A program made the translations under genes and the position numbers. A DNA stretch of 43,076 bases, taken from positions 1 to 43,076 of the forward strand of contig NZ_BCRJ01000104.1 of NCBI RefSeq assembly GCF_001552535.1, given 5' to 3'. The DNA is from Nocardioides jensenii JCM 1364 = NBRC 14755 (GTDB lineage: Bacteria > Actinomycetota > Actinomycetes > Propionibacteriales > Nocardioidaceae). The notes beneath the pieces were generated by a model, which made no database searches, was not told the origin of the DNA, and saw only the letters and a list, made by a program, of their open reading frames with translations. Numbering within the stretch: position 1 is the first letter of the stretch; every line of letters starts with the position of its first letter. Below, piece after piece: positions 30,567-39,183 of the stretch.

Positions 30567-31769
30567 ATGAAACCCGGACTGCTGGCCCTCGCCGTGGGCG
30601 GCTTCGGCATCGGACTCACCGAGTTCGTCATCGCCGGCCTCCTGCCGGAGGTCGCCGCCGACTTCGAGGTCAGCGAGGCCACCGCCGGCTGGCTCATCTC
30701 GGGCTATGCGCTCAGCGTCGCGGTCGGGGCGATCCTGCTGACCGCGGCCGTCGTACGCCTCCCGCGCAAGCAGGTGCTGCTCGGCCTGATGGTGCTCTTC
30801 ATCATCGGCAACCTGGTCTCGGCGCTGGCCACGTCGTACGACGCCATGCTGGCCGGGCGGGTGATCGCGGCCCTGTGCCACGGCGCGTTCTTCGGCATCG
30901 GATCGGTGGTGGCCGCCTCGCTGGTCGAGCCCGCCAAGAAGGCCGGCGCGATCGCGCTGATGTTCGCCGGTCTGACCAGCGCCAACGTCCTCGGCGTGCC
31001 GGCCGGAACCCTGCTCGGCCAGGCCGCCGGCTGGCGCTCGACGTTCTGGGCGATCACCGCGATCGGCATCGTCTCATTCGTCGCGATCGCCGTCCTCGTC
31101 CCCGGTCGGGTGGCCGGCGCCGAGGCGCCACCGAGCCTGCGCCACGAGCTCGGCGCGTTCCGCAGCGGCCAGGTCTGGCTCTCGTTGACCGTCACCGTGC
31201 TCGGCTTCGGCGGCATGTTCGGCGCATTCACCTACATCGCCTACACGCTCACCGGGGTCAGCGGGTTCGCCGACTCCTGGATCCCCTGGCTGCTGGTGCT
31301 CTTCGGGGTCGGGCTCTTCGTCGGCAACCTCTTCGGCGGTCGTGCCGCCAACAAGGATGTCGCCCGCACGTTGTACGTCGTCCTCGGCGCCCTGGCCGTC
31401 GTGATGGTCTTCTTCGCGCTCGCCGCCGAGAGCAAGGCGCTCACCGTGGTGGCGCTGTTCCTGATGGGTGCCTTCGGGTTCGCCACCGTCCCGGGCCTGC
31501 AGATGCGCGTGATGGAGCACGCCGGCCGGGCGCCGACCCTCGCCTCGGGTGCCAACATCGGCGCCTTCAACCTCGGCAACGCCATCGGCGCCTGGCTGGG
31601 CGGGCTCACGATCAGCGCCGGCCTCGGCTACGTCTCGCCGCTGTGGGTCGGCGCCGGACTCACGCTCGCCGCTCTCGTTGTCCTGGCCGTCGCCGAGACG
31701 AGCGTGCGGACTCCCGTGCCGGTCGGCGACCCCGTGCCGGCCCCGTCCCGGGCCGAGCTGCGCCCGTAG
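30567..31769 (+). CDS. MFS transporter, DHA1 (AraJ/Cmr-like) family
   Basis: 400 residues with 12 predicted helices. The first reads GGFGIGLTEFVIAGLLPEVAADF, the hallmark of DHA1 sugar/drug exporters of the AraJ/YdhP group, followed by SEATAGWLISGYALSVAVGA. The later motif GVPAGTLLGQAAGWRSTFW is the antiporter motif C region. ATG 30567 has AAGGAG at five bases. Divergent from a MarR regulator, so it is probably inducible efflux of a toxic compound. The substrate is unknown. Confidence 0.88.
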   Translation: MKPGLLALAVGGFGIGLTEFVIAGLLPEVAADFEVSEATAGWLISGYALSVAVGAILLTAAVVRLPRKQVLLGLMVLFIIGNLVSALATSYDAMLAGRVIAALCHGAFFGIGSVVAASLVEPAKKAGAIALMFAGLTSANVLGVPAGTLLGQAAGWRSTFWAITAIGIVSFVAIAVLVPGRVAGAEAPPSLRHELGAFRSGQVWLSLTVTVLGFGGMFGAFTYIAYTLTGVSGFADSWIPWLLVLFGVGLFVGNLFGGRAANKDVARTLYVVLGALAVVMVFFALAAESKALTVVALFLMGAFGFATVPGLQMRVMEHAGRAPTLASGANIGAFNLGNAIGAWLGGLTISAGLGYVSPLWVGAGLTLAALVVLAVAETSVRTPVPVGDPVPAPSRAELRP

Positions 31770-31838
31770 ACGAGTCTGGCGGGATGCCCCGCGGTCTCCT
31801 AGGTTGGTGGCACGTCGACCAATTTCTCGGGAGTGGAC

Positions 31839-32801
31839 ATGACCGCAATCTCGCGACGCACCCTCATCGTTGGTGCCGCATCATTCGCCGGAGCGCTGGG
31901 CGCCGGCCTTGGCCCGGGGCTGCTGAACCCTGCCGTCGCCGCGAGCCTCAAGGACGGCCGCTGGTGCAATCCGACGCGTGGCTACACGGTCAGCGGAGGA
32001 GAGTTCGGCACGCCTCGGGGTGGGTATCCCCACGCGGGCCGCGACCTGGCCGCGCCCCGCTACCGCTCGATCCATGCTGCCGCGGGCGGCACGGTGTATC
32101 GCAAGGGCTACAGCAACGTGCTCACCGGACGCCACGGATACGGCGTGATCGTCAGCCACGGCGGCGGCGTCTACACCTTCTACGGGCACATGAACGAGAA
32201 CTCCCCGATTGCCGTCGGCGCCAAGGTCCGCCCCGGACAACGCATCGGCCGTGTCGGGAACACCGGCACGAGCGGCTACCACCTGCACTTCGAGGTCCAC
32301 TCCGGTGGGTTGGGCGCGGTCGTGGAACCTCGAGCCTGGATGAAGAACCGCGGGGTGATCCTCGGCGGAGACATCGGCACGGGTGGCCCGGGCTACGGCT
32401 GGCCCTACCTCAATGACGGACAGAGTGTCTCGGGCGTCGACACGGTCAAGGTGATCCAACACCTGCTGAACCACCGTGGCCACGGCCTGCTGGTCGACGG
32501 CAACTTCGGGTCGACGTCGGGCGCCGCGGTCAGGGCGTTGCAGAAGAAGTACGGTCTCGTGATCGACGGCGATGTCGGTGCGAAGACCTGGGCCAAGCTG
32601 GTGGTCACGCCCGCTCGCGACGCCACCAACAACGCGATCAAGGGGATGCAGACCGCGCTGCGCAAGCACTCCTACTCCCAGGCCGTCGACGGCGGCTTCG
32701 GCAGCGTGACGTATGCCAACCTGCGGGCGTTCCAATCGGCGATCGGCCTGGTGGTCGACGGATCGTGCGGCCCGAAGACCTGGCAGGCCCTGGTGGGATG
32801 A
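31839..32801 (+). CDS. Tat-exported M23 endopeptidase with two peptidoglycan-binding domains
   Basis: 320 residues. A twin-arginine signal (SRRTLIVGAASFAGALGAG) with likely cleavage after AVA near residue 36 predicts Tat export. The M23 domain has His65 and Asp69 in HAGRD and the HLH motif at 148-150, a complete LytM zinc site. Two peptidoglycan_binding_1 repeats follow (GLLVDGNFGSTSGAAVRALQKKYGL and AVDGGFGSVTYANLRAFQSAIGL, each ending in GxKTW). It probably cuts wall peptides while held to peptidoglycan. ATG 31839 has GGGAG six bases upstream. It is flanked by unrelated genes and is likely monocistronic. Confidence 0.9.
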   Translation: MTAISRRTLIVGAASFAGALGAGLGPGLLNPAVAASLKDGRWCNPTRGYTVSGGEFGTPRGGYPHAGRDLAAPRYRSIHAAAGGTVYRKGYSNVLTGRHGYGVIVSHGGGVYTFYGHMNENSPIAVGAKVRPGQRIGRVGNTGTSGYHLHFEVHSGGLGAVVEPRAWMKNRGVILGGDIGTGGPGYGWPYLNDGQSVSGVDTVKVIQHLLNHRGHGLLVDGNFGSTSGAAVRALQKKYGLVIDGDVGAKTWAKLVVTPARDATNNAIKGMQTALRKHSYSQAVDGGFGSVTYANLRAFQSAIGLVVDGSCGPKTWQALVG

Positions 32802-32910
32802 GTCACCATCGCCCGCTGGAAGTCGTGTCTGCACTCTGCGACGGCGCGGGTGATCTGTCCGTTTCGGGTTAGGTTGTGCCGCAGCACTGACCGCAATCCG
32901 ACGGAGCAAC

Positions 32911-33585
32911 GTGAACTTCAAGGCCCCCGCCATCGACCGCGAGGCCGTCCTCCCGGCCGTGATCGGCACGATCCCCAGCGGCGTCGCGTTGCTGACGGGT
33001 CGGCCGCGACTGGCCGCCGGGCTGCTCGCCCTGCCCGCCGGGCTGGTCGCCTTCTTCCGTGACCCCGAACGCAGTGCCGACCACACCCGGGTCGACGAGG
33101 ACACGGTCGTCGCCCCGGCGGACGGCAAGGTCATGCACGCCGGACCGGGCCAGGAGGGCGTGGCCCCGGCCGGCGACTGGCAGCAGGTCAGCATCTTCCT
33201 GTCGCTCTTCGACGTGCACATCAACCGCGCGCCGTACGGCGGCACCGTGGAGTCGGTGACCTATCGACCGGGCAGGTGGCTGGCGGCCTACAAGTTCGAG
33301 AGCGCCTTCGAGAACGAGCGCAGCGACATCGTCATGAACCGCGTCGTGCGAGGCGAGAAGCGCACCTACGTCTTCCGTCAGATCGTCGGCCTGGTGGCGC
33401 GTCGCGTGGTCACCCGCATCAAGGCCGGCGACGAGATCGGCACCGGGCAGCGCATCGGGCTGATGAAGTTCGGCTCCCGCATGGACGTCTTCCTCCCGCC
33501 CGGCGTCGACCTGCACGTCAAGGAGGGCGACCGCACGGTGGCCGGGGAGACGGTGCTGGCCACCTGGCCGGGAGCCGGCCGATGA
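32911..33585 (+). CDS. psd: Phosphatidylserine decarboxylase (short, archaeal-type)
   Basis: 224 residues. An N-terminal hydrophobic segment anchors it. The core shows VAPADGKV, IFLSLFDVHINRAP and the self-cleavage site LMKFGSRMD, where Gly188-Ser189 is processed to give the pyruvoyl cofactor on Ser189. It converts phosphatidylserine to phosphatidylethanolamine at the membrane. The next gene, PS synthase, overlaps its stop by ATGA, so both steps are made together. GTG 32911 has GGAG five bases upstream. Confidence 0.93.
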   Translation: MNFKAPAIDREAVLPAVIGTIPSGVALLTGRPRLAAGLLALPAGLVAFFRDPERSADHTRVDEDTVVAPADGKVMHAGPGQEGVAPAGDWQQVSIFLSLFDVHINRAPYGGTVESVTYRPGRWLAAYKFESAFENERSDIVMNRVVRGEKRTYVFRQIVGLVARRVVTRIKAGDEIGTGQRIGLMKFGSRMDVFLPPGVDLHVKEGDRTVAGETVLATWPGAGR

Positions 33586-34508
33586 TCGAGGCGCCCACCC
33601 GGCGCAGGCTCTTCAAGCGGTGGCGCATCGAGTCTCACTCCGGCGCCGATGTGGTGTCCCTGCGCCAGCTCAGCGCCCGCGAGCAGCTGCGGGTCACCTC
33701 GCCGAGCCTGTTCACCACCGCCAACCTGGGCTGCGGATTCTCCTCCGCCCTCCTGGCCACCTCGGGACACTTCCAGTTCGCGGCGATCCTGATCGCCGTG
33801 GCCATCGTGATGGACATCGCCGACGGTGCGGTGGCCCGATTGGTGGGAGCGACCTCGCCGTTCGGGATCCAGCTCGACTCCCTGGCCGACCTGATCTCCT
33901 TCGGCGTCGCCCCGGCCGTGCTCGTCTACACCTGGGTGCTGCCCGAGTGGCCCGTCCCGGCGTGGATCGCTGCCTTCCTGTGGCTGGCCTGCGCGGCCTT
34001 CCGGCTGGCCCGGTTCAACTTCACCATCGACCCGACCGACGACAAGCGCTACTTCATCGGGCTGCCCTCCCCGGCAGCGGCCGCGGTCGTGATGGCGACC
34101 GTCTTCGCGCTGAACAACCCCGACGTGGCCGGCCCCGACTTCCGGGTCGGCCCGGCGATCCTGATCCCGGCGCTGATCAGCCTGGTCCCGGCCTGGCTGA
34201 TGGTGAGCACGATCCGCTTCCGTTCCTTCCGTGACCTGGTCACCCCACGCACGAGCGAGGCCCGCATCACCACGGGTTGTGTCGTGCTCGCCGTCGCGGG
34301 CGGGCTCGTGATCGCTCCCGCCACCACGGCACTGACGGTGGCCTACTGCTACGTCCTGACCGCACCGCTCGGCGTCCTCACGGCACCGTTGCGGCGACGC
34401 TGGCTCGGGCCGGACTCGGTGGCACCGCCTCGTCAGCGCCAGCAGTCAGTGTTCCTTCCCCTGGCCGGCGACGACGACAGTGCGCCGGCCGACTGCGCCA
34501 CGGACTGA
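33582..34508 (+). CDS. pssA: CDP-diacylglycerol-serine O-phosphatidyltransferase
   Basis: 308 residues. The CDP-alcohol phosphotransferase motif DIADGAVARLVGATSPFGIQLDSLAD (from Asp78) has the DG-AR-G-D-D pattern that binds the CDP moiety and metals. Six to eight membrane helices surround it. The reaction is CDP-diacylglycerol plus serine to phosphatidylserine. Pairing with psd gives the complete two-step phosphatidylethanolamine pathway. The C-terminal 30 residues are polar and variable. The start overlaps the psd stop. Confidence 0.92.
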   Translation: MIEAPTRRRLFKRWRIESHSGADVVSLRQLSAREQLRVTSPSLFTTANLGCGFSSALLATSGHFQFAAILIAVAIVMDIADGAVARLVGATSPFGIQLDSLADLISFGVAPAVLVYTWVLPEWPVPAWIAAFLWLACAAFRLARFNFTIDPTDDKRYFIGLPSPAAAAVVMATVFALNNPDVAGPDFRVGPAILIPALISLVPAWLMVSTIRFRSFRDLVTPRTSEARITTGCVVLAVAGGLVIAPATTALTVAYCYVLTAPLGVLTAPLRRRWLGPDSVAPPRQRQQSVFLPLAGDDDSAPADCATD

Positions 34509-34734
34509 CGACTCGCCCGACCAACCGATTGCGGGTCCGGAGGCCGGGAAGAAGCTGACGTCACGATCGGCGCTCAGGAGCTCCTCGACCCCGTGCCCGA
34601 GACGGACGGCACCGCTGCGCGGCATCGTGCACCTTGGGGCCGACGACACCCGGTCGCAGCAGCTGGGCCATCTGGCGACGTGACCGGCGGGCTCGCCGAG
34701 CGTGGTTGCTCCCGCTGCGCACGTGCGATTCCGC
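34509..34734. other. Intergenic region without a recognisable gene
   Basis: 226 bases between the convergent pssA and PucR-family genes. I see short open frames of ordinary high-GC type but no ribosome site, no promoter and no strong terminator. A weak 5-bp hairpin lies at 34685-34698. Confidence 0.5.
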
Positions 34735-35925
34735 TCAGCCCAGCGCGATCGTCGCCTGGAGCACGAACTCCGGGTCGGCCAGCCGCTCGCCGTACAGCTC
34801 GCGCAGTCGGCCGACGCGGTAGCGCACGGTCTGCGGGTGCACGAACAGCGCCGCTGCGATGTCGTCGCGACGGCCTTGGTGGAGCAGCCAGGCGCGCAGC
34901 GTCTCGGTGAGCTTGTCGACCGTCGAGGGACGCAGGTCGGCCATCGGTGCCAGCACCCGCTCGCGCAGGTCGGCGTACGACGACTCGTCGGCCGTCAGCA
35001 CCAACGCGACGAGGTGGTCGTCGGTGTCGACCGATGAGTCCTCGCCGCCCAGGCCGAGCGTCAGCGTCCGCACCGCCCGCAGGTACGACGCCCGCCCGTC
35101 CAGCCAGGTGCGCGCCGGGCCGACGGCCGCGACCCGGTCGCCGATCAGCTGCACGAACCGACCGCGGGCGCCCGCGCTCAGGTCGGCCACGAGGACGACG
35201 GTCATGTCGGGCAGGTCGGGGAGGCCCTCGACCTCCGTGCCGCCGACCAGGGCGCGGGCATCGAGGTGCGGCCGCAGGGTGCCCAGTGCCGACTCGGGCG
35301 CGATCACCGCGGTCAGCGTCGTGGGCGGTGTCCAGTCGGCGCGCTCGGCCAGGAGGTGCAGCGCGTCGGGGTCGAGCCCGGCCACGATGCCGTCGGCCAG
35401 CCGCTCGAGGTGCCGCTCGCGGACCCGTCCGGAGGTGGCCAGCTCGTCGGCGTGCCCCGAGACGCTCACGGCGGACAGCTGGTCGATGTAGTCGAAGACG
35501 AGCTCGGCGAACCGGGCGAGCTCCGCCGCGGGCAAGCCGGCCTCGACCGCACTGGTGCTCAGGTCGTGCCAGGCGGTGCGAGCCCCCACCCGGTAGGCGG
35601 CGGCCAGGGCATCCATGCTCCGGCCGCTCCTGGCCTCGCCCCTGCCCAGGGCGTAGGCCGCCTCGAAGACCGACTCCACCCGGTTGCTGAGTCCGGCGCC
35701 GGCCGGTTCCGCGGTCATGTCCAGGAAGCCGCTGAGGGCGATGGTCACCGCGCTCTCGATGTTGCGCCCCATCCGGCCGCGGAACGGCTCGGAATAGCTG
35801 GGCACCTCGTGGATCACGGCCGCGACCACCCGCTCCGCGCACCCGGCCAGCTCGCCGCGCATCGCGACGATGACGTCGTCGGGGAGACGCAGGCCACTCA
35901 GGCGCACCTGCCGGGACTCGGTCAT
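34735..35925 (-). CDS. PucR/CdaR-type transcriptional regulator
   Basis: 396 residues. The C-terminal helix-turn-helix (KLTETLRAWLLHQGRRDDIAAALFVHPQTVRYRVGRLRELYG) is the PucR HTH_30 domain, preceded by a GGDEF-like middle domain. The N-terminal 170 residues are helical, with RsbRD-like character (GFLDMTAEP, RVGARTAWHDLS). It is divergent from the ferredoxin reductase-desaturase genes, so it probably controls membrane fatty acid desaturation. ATG 35925 has GAGG close upstream; a GTG nine codons earlier would lie inside the palindrome described separately. Confidence 0.85.
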   Translation of the reverse strand: MTESRQVRLSGLRLPDDVIVAMRGELAGCAERVVAAVIHEVPSYSEPFRGRMGRNIESAVTIALSGFLDMTAEPAGAGLSNRVESVFEAAYALGRGEARSGRSMDALAAAYRVGARTAWHDLSTSAVEAGLPAAELARFAELVFDYIDQLSAVSVSGHADELATSGRVRERHLERLADGIVAGLDPDALHLLAERADWTPPTTLTAVIAPESALGTLRPHLDARALVGGTEVEGLPDLPDMTVVLVADLSAGARGRFVQLIGDRVAAVGPARTWLDGRASYLRAVRTLTLGLGGEDSSVDTDDHLVALVLTADESSYADLRERVLAPMADLRPSTVDKLTETLRAWLLHQGRRDDIAAALFVHPQTVRYRVGRLRELYGERLADPEFVLQATIALG

Positions 35926-35934
35926 CGGGCCTCT

Positions 35935-35949
35935 TTCACTCGTGGTGAA
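35935..35949. promoter_or_regulatory. Candidate PucR-family operator
   Basis: TTCAC-TCGTG-GTGAA is a perfect inverted repeat 10 bases upstream of the PucR-family start, in the 93-base gap shared with the divergent reductase-desaturase genes. Related TTCAC text recurs at 35970-35974. Confidence 0.45.
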
Positions 35950-36018
35950 CAAAAGACTACGCCAGATTCACGCGCAACGGGTCAGGACTTCGCGCTTGCG
36001 ACCAGTCACAGTAGTCAC

Positions 36019-37170
36019 ATGGCCCTTCTGGACACACCGCGCCCCTCGACCCGACTGCGCGACCGCGCGATCCGGGTCGTCGAGGCCGCGACCACGCCAC
36101 TCCTCCCGGCCGACTACCTGGACCTGTTCGCCCCCTTGCGCAGTGGGGCGGACCTCCGGGGTCGCATCGTCTCGGTGCACCCGGAGACCGCGGATGCCGC
36201 GACGATCGTGATCCGGCCCGGAGCCGACTGGGCCGGCCACGTGCCCGGTCAGTACCTCCGGATCGGCATCGACGTCGACGGCGTCCGCGAATGGCGCGCC
36301 TACTCGCTGACCCATGGTCCGCGCGCCGACGGCAACATCTCGATCACCGTCAAGGGAGTGCCCGGCGGCAAGGTCAGCAACCACCTGGTGCACGACAGCC
36401 GCCCCGGCACGCTGATCCACCTCGAGCAGGCCACCGGTGACTTCGTGCTGCCGGAGCGGCTCACTGCCCGGACCAAGCTGCTCTTCGTGACCGCCGGCTC
36501 CGGTGTCACGCCGGTGGTCGGGATGCTGCGCAACCTCTTCCCGGTCACCGACGAGGGCGTGCTGATGTTCGGCTCGCGCCGCCGCGCGACCGACGAGCAG
36601 CCGCTCGACATCACCGTCGTCCACGTGGCACCGAGTCGGCCGGAGTCGATCTTCATCGACAACCTGCACGAGCTGCACGAGGCCGGCGCGATCAACCTCG
36701 TCGACCGCTACGACGACGTGCACGGCTTCCTCGACGTCGCCCGGCTCGAGGAGCTCGTGCCTGACCTGGCCGAGCGTACGACGTACGCGTGCGGCCCGGC
36801 CGGTCTTCTCGACGCGCTGGCCACGCACCACGAGGAGCGCGGACTCGAGCTGTTCACCGAGCAGTTCCGTCCGGTCGTGATCAGCTCGGGTGAGGGCGGC
36901 ACCGTCACCCTGGAGAAGTCCGGCGTGAGCCTCGAGCTCGACGGCGCCACCACGATCCTCGACGCGGCCGAGAACGCCGGCGTCCTGATGCCCAGCGGCT
37001 GCCGGATGGGCATCTGCATGGGCTGCGTGCTGCCGATGCGCGAGGGCGCCGTGCGCGACCTGCGCAACGGCGAGATCACCACCGCGACTCCCGGCGAGAC
37101 CAACACCGGCGGCGTCCCGATCCAGACCTGCATCAGCGCGGCCGCCGGGCCGTGCCACATCGACCACTAG
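36019..37170 (+). CDS. Ferredoxin reductase with C-terminal 2Fe-2S domain (desaturase electron donor)
   Basis: 383 residues. The FAD domain has EWRAYSLTHGP, the NAD(P) domain has LLFVTAGSGVTPVVGML and TTYACGPAGLLDAL, and a plant-type 2Fe-2S domain closes the protein (Cys328, 333, 336 in CRMGICMGC and Cys371). It resembles mycobacterial Rv3230c, the reductase that supplies electrons to stearoyl-CoA desaturase DesA3. The desaturase gene follows after 77 bases, with a repeat between them. ATG 36019 is chosen from the typical short N-terminus; no strong ribosome site is seen. Confidence 0.88.
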   Translation: MALLDTPRPSTRLRDRAIRVVEAATTPLLPADYLDLFAPLRSGADLRGRIVSVHPETADAATIVIRPGADWAGHVPGQYLRIGIDVDGVREWRAYSLTHGPRADGNISITVKGVPGGKVSNHLVHDSRPGTLIHLEQATGDFVLPERLTARTKLLFVTAGSGVTPVVGMLRNLFPVTDEGVLMFGSRRRATDEQPLDITVVHVAPSRPESIFIDNLHELHEAGAINLVDRYDDVHGFLDVARLEELVPDLAERTTYACGPAGLLDALATHHEERGLELFTEQFRPVVISSGEGGTVTLEKSGVSLELDGATTILDAAENAGVLMPSGCRMGICMGCVLPMREGAVRDLRNGEITTATPGETNTGGVPIQTCISAAAGPCHIDH

Positions 37171-37218
37171 GTCTCGATACACCGGCTCGTTCCTCGCCGG
37201 CACTCGACCACCGAAACC
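37170..37218. repeat. Imperfect palindromic repeat between reductase and desaturase
   Basis: Outer ends GGTCTCG (37170-37176) and CGAAACC (37212-37218) are inverted with one mismatch, and an inner CCGGC/GCCGG pair forms a second stem. It begins at the last base of the reductase stop. The text (GGTCTCGATACACCGGCTCG, then ACTCGACCACCGAAACC) looks like a palindromic element I have met in other Nocardioides-type genomes. It could moderate read-through into the desaturase gene. Confidence 0.55.
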
Positions 37219-37247
37219 CTCGACAACCGAATCACGAGGAGACCGAC

Positions 37248-38486
37248 ATGACCACGATCACCCGCAAGGACACGAACCCGACGGCGCACCTGACCGAGGC
37301 CGACATCGAGCAGATCGGCGTCGAGCTCGACGCGATCCGCCAGGACGTCATCGACTCGCGCGGCGCCAGCGATGCGGCGTACATCCGCAAGGTGGTCGAC
37401 GTGCAGCGCAAGCTCGAGCTCGGCTCGCGTGCGGTGCTGCTGGCCAGCATCTTCCCGCCGGCCTGGATCGCGGGCACGGTCGGCCTGAGCGTCGCCAAGA
37501 TCCTGGAGAACATGGAGATCGGCCACAACGTCATGCACGGCCAGTGGGACTGGATGCGTGACCCGAAGATCCACTCGACCACGTGGGAGTGGGACAACGC
37601 CTCGACCGCCGAGGGCTGGAAGCACTCGCACAACCAGGTGCACCACACCTACACGAACATCGTCGGCAAGGACAACGACCTCGGCTACGGCATCATGCGC
37701 GTCGACGAGGACCAGCGCTGGTCGCCGTTCCTCCTCGGCCAGCCGCTGTGGAACTTCATCAACGCCTGCTTCTTCGAGTACGGCATCGCGGCGTACGACC
37801 TCGAGCTCGGCAAGAACCTCCGGGTGCCGAAGGAGAAGCGCAGCGACGCCTTCAAGCGCAACGCGAAGAACACGCTGAAGAAGATCCGTCGCCAGGCCAC
37901 CAAGGACTACGTCGTCCACCCGGCGCTGTCGATCCCGACCGGCTCGTTCCTGCCGACCCTGGCCGCGAACTTCACCGCCAACCTGGTCCGCAACCTGTGG
38001 ACCCACTCGGTGATCATGTGCGGCCACTTCCCCGAGGGCGTCGAGACGTTCGAGAAGAAGTCGATCCCCGCCGACGAGACCCGTGGTCAGTGGTACGTCC
38101 GCCAGATGCTCGGCTCGGCCAACATCTCCGGCTCGAAGCCGATGCACCTGATGACCGGCAACCTGAGCTTCCAGATCGAGCACCACCTCTTCCCGGACCT
38201 GCCCAGCAACCGGTACTCCGAGGTGGCGCCGAGGGTGAAGGCGCTCTTCGACAAGTACGAGCTCAACTACCACTCGGCGTCCCTGCCCCGTCAGGTCGGC
38301 AGCGCGTGGCACAAGATCGTCCGGCTCTCGCTGCCCAACGGCTGGCTCGAGCAGACCAACGTCAAGAACGCGCCGAAGCAGGTCGCCCTGCTCTACAAGC
38401 TCAGCTCCGGTGGACCCAAGGTGCGTCGGGCGTACGACGCCGCGCAGCGTCGTGCCGAGAACCAGAAGCGCGCCGCCGCAGCCTGA
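37248..38486 (+). CDS. Acyl-CoA/fatty acid desaturase (DesA3-like)
   Basis: 412 residues. All three histidine boxes of membrane di-iron desaturases are present: HNVMH (from His93), HSHNQVHH (His126-133) and QIEHHLF (His312-313). Hydrophobic stretches lie between them. The family introduces a cis double bond into acyl chains, usually at delta-9, using O2 and electrons from the adjacent reductase. GAGGAGA precedes ATG 37248 at good distance. An excellent terminator follows the stop. Mycobacterial DesA3 (Rv3229c) is the closest functional reference I can name. Confidence 0.92.
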   Translation: MTTITRKDTNPTAHLTEADIEQIGVELDAIRQDVIDSRGASDAAYIRKVVDVQRKLELGSRAVLLASIFPPAWIAGTVGLSVAKILENMEIGHNVMHGQWDWMRDPKIHSTTWEWDNASTAEGWKHSHNQVHHTYTNIVGKDNDLGYGIMRVDEDQRWSPFLLGQPLWNFINACFFEYGIAAYDLELGKNLRVPKEKRSDAFKRNAKNTLKKIRRQATKDYVVHPALSIPTGSFLPTLAANFTANLVRNLWTHSVIMCGHFPEGVETFEKKSIPADETRGQWYVRQMLGSANISGSKPMHLMTGNLSFQIEHHLFPDLPSNRYSEVAPRVKALFDKYELNYHSASLPRQVGSAWHKIVRLSLPNGWLEQTNVKNAPKQVALLYKLSSGGPKVRRAYDAAQRRAENQKRAAAA

Positions 38487-38502
38487 CCCCTCGATCGACC
38501 CA

Positions 38503-38545
38503 GTCCACGACTCGCGACCCGCACGGTCGCGGGTCGTGGACTTTT
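38503..38545 (+). terminator. Strong intrinsic terminator after the desaturase gene
   Basis: 17-bp stem (38503-38519 with 38525-38541, one G-T wobble), 5-base loop CGCAC, followed by TTTTCTGT. Confidence 0.88.
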
Positions 38546-38558
38546 CTGTGTGCAAACG

Positions 38559-38587
38559 GGAACCCTTGCCCTGCGGCGGACACAAAC
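38559..38587 (+). promoter_or_regulatory. Possible ECF-type promoter of the sigma factor gene
   Basis: GGAACCC (38559-38565) resembles the GGAAC -35 element read by many ECF sigma factors. GGACACAAA follows about 12-16 bases later in the -10 region. This would permit autoregulation by the gene it precedes. The -10 match is weak. Confidence 0.3.
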
Positions 38588-38616
38588 AGGACATGGTGAC
38601 ATTCGGGGGCATCGAC

Positions 38617-39183
38617 ATGACCGAACTCAGTGATGGTGAGCTGGTCGACGAACTGCGCCGTGGTGAGGGCTCGTCCCTGGGCATCCTCTTCGACAGGTAC
38701 GCCGACCGGATCTACAACCACTGCTTCCGTCGTACGGCGTCGTGGGACACCGCCCAGGACGCCACGTCGACGGTCTTCCTCGAGGCATGGCGTGGTCGTG
38801 AACGCGTCGTCCTGCACGAGGACTCGGCCCTGCCGTGGCTCTACGGAATCGCCACCAACGTGTGTCGCAACCTCACGCGCAAGCAGCGCCGCCACCTCGC
38901 GGCGGTGGCCCGCCTGCACGGGGAGTCCGACACACCTGACCATGCCGAGGCGGTCGCCGACCGCCTTGACGACGAGCGCCGGATGGCGGCCGTGCTGGCT
39001 GCTCATGACGCTCTTCCCCGACGCGACCAGGACGTGCTGTCCCTGGTCGTGTGGTCGGGGTTGAGCTATGAGCAGGCGGCGGTCGCCCTCGGCATACCGG
39101 TCGGCACCGTGCGTTCGCGACTCTCGCGGGCACGCCGGCGGCTTTCCGCAGCAGTCTCCGAACAGGAGTTCCACGATGACTGA
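38617..39183 (+). CDS. ECF RNA polymerase sigma factor
   Basis: 188 residues. Region 2 is LFDRYADRIYNHCFRRTASWDTAQDATSTVFLEAWRGRERV and region 4 is LPRRDQDVLSLVVWSGLSYEQAAVALGIPVGTVRSRLSRARRRL. It carries no extra C-terminal domain, unlike the sigma factor at 15-16 kb. ATG 38617 follows GGGGG at seven bases; ATG 38593 is an alternative. The stop overlaps the next gene by eight bases, and that gene encodes a one-helix membrane protein that may be its partner. Confidence 0.9.
   Translation: MTELSDGELVDELRRGEGSSLGILFDRYADRIYNHCFRRTASWDTAQDATSTVFLEAWRGRERVVLHEDSALPWLYGIATNVCRNLTRKQRRHLAAVARLHGESDTPDHAEAVADRLDDERRMAAVLAAHDALPRRDQDVLSLVVWSGLSYEQAAVALGIPVGTVRSRLSRARRRLSAAVSEQEFHDD

Noticed and set aside
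34446..34649. Possible 67-codon minus-strand gene between pssA and the PucR-type gene
   Set aside because: It overlaps the end of pssA, has no ribosome site and no recognisable sequence; I would not annotate it.
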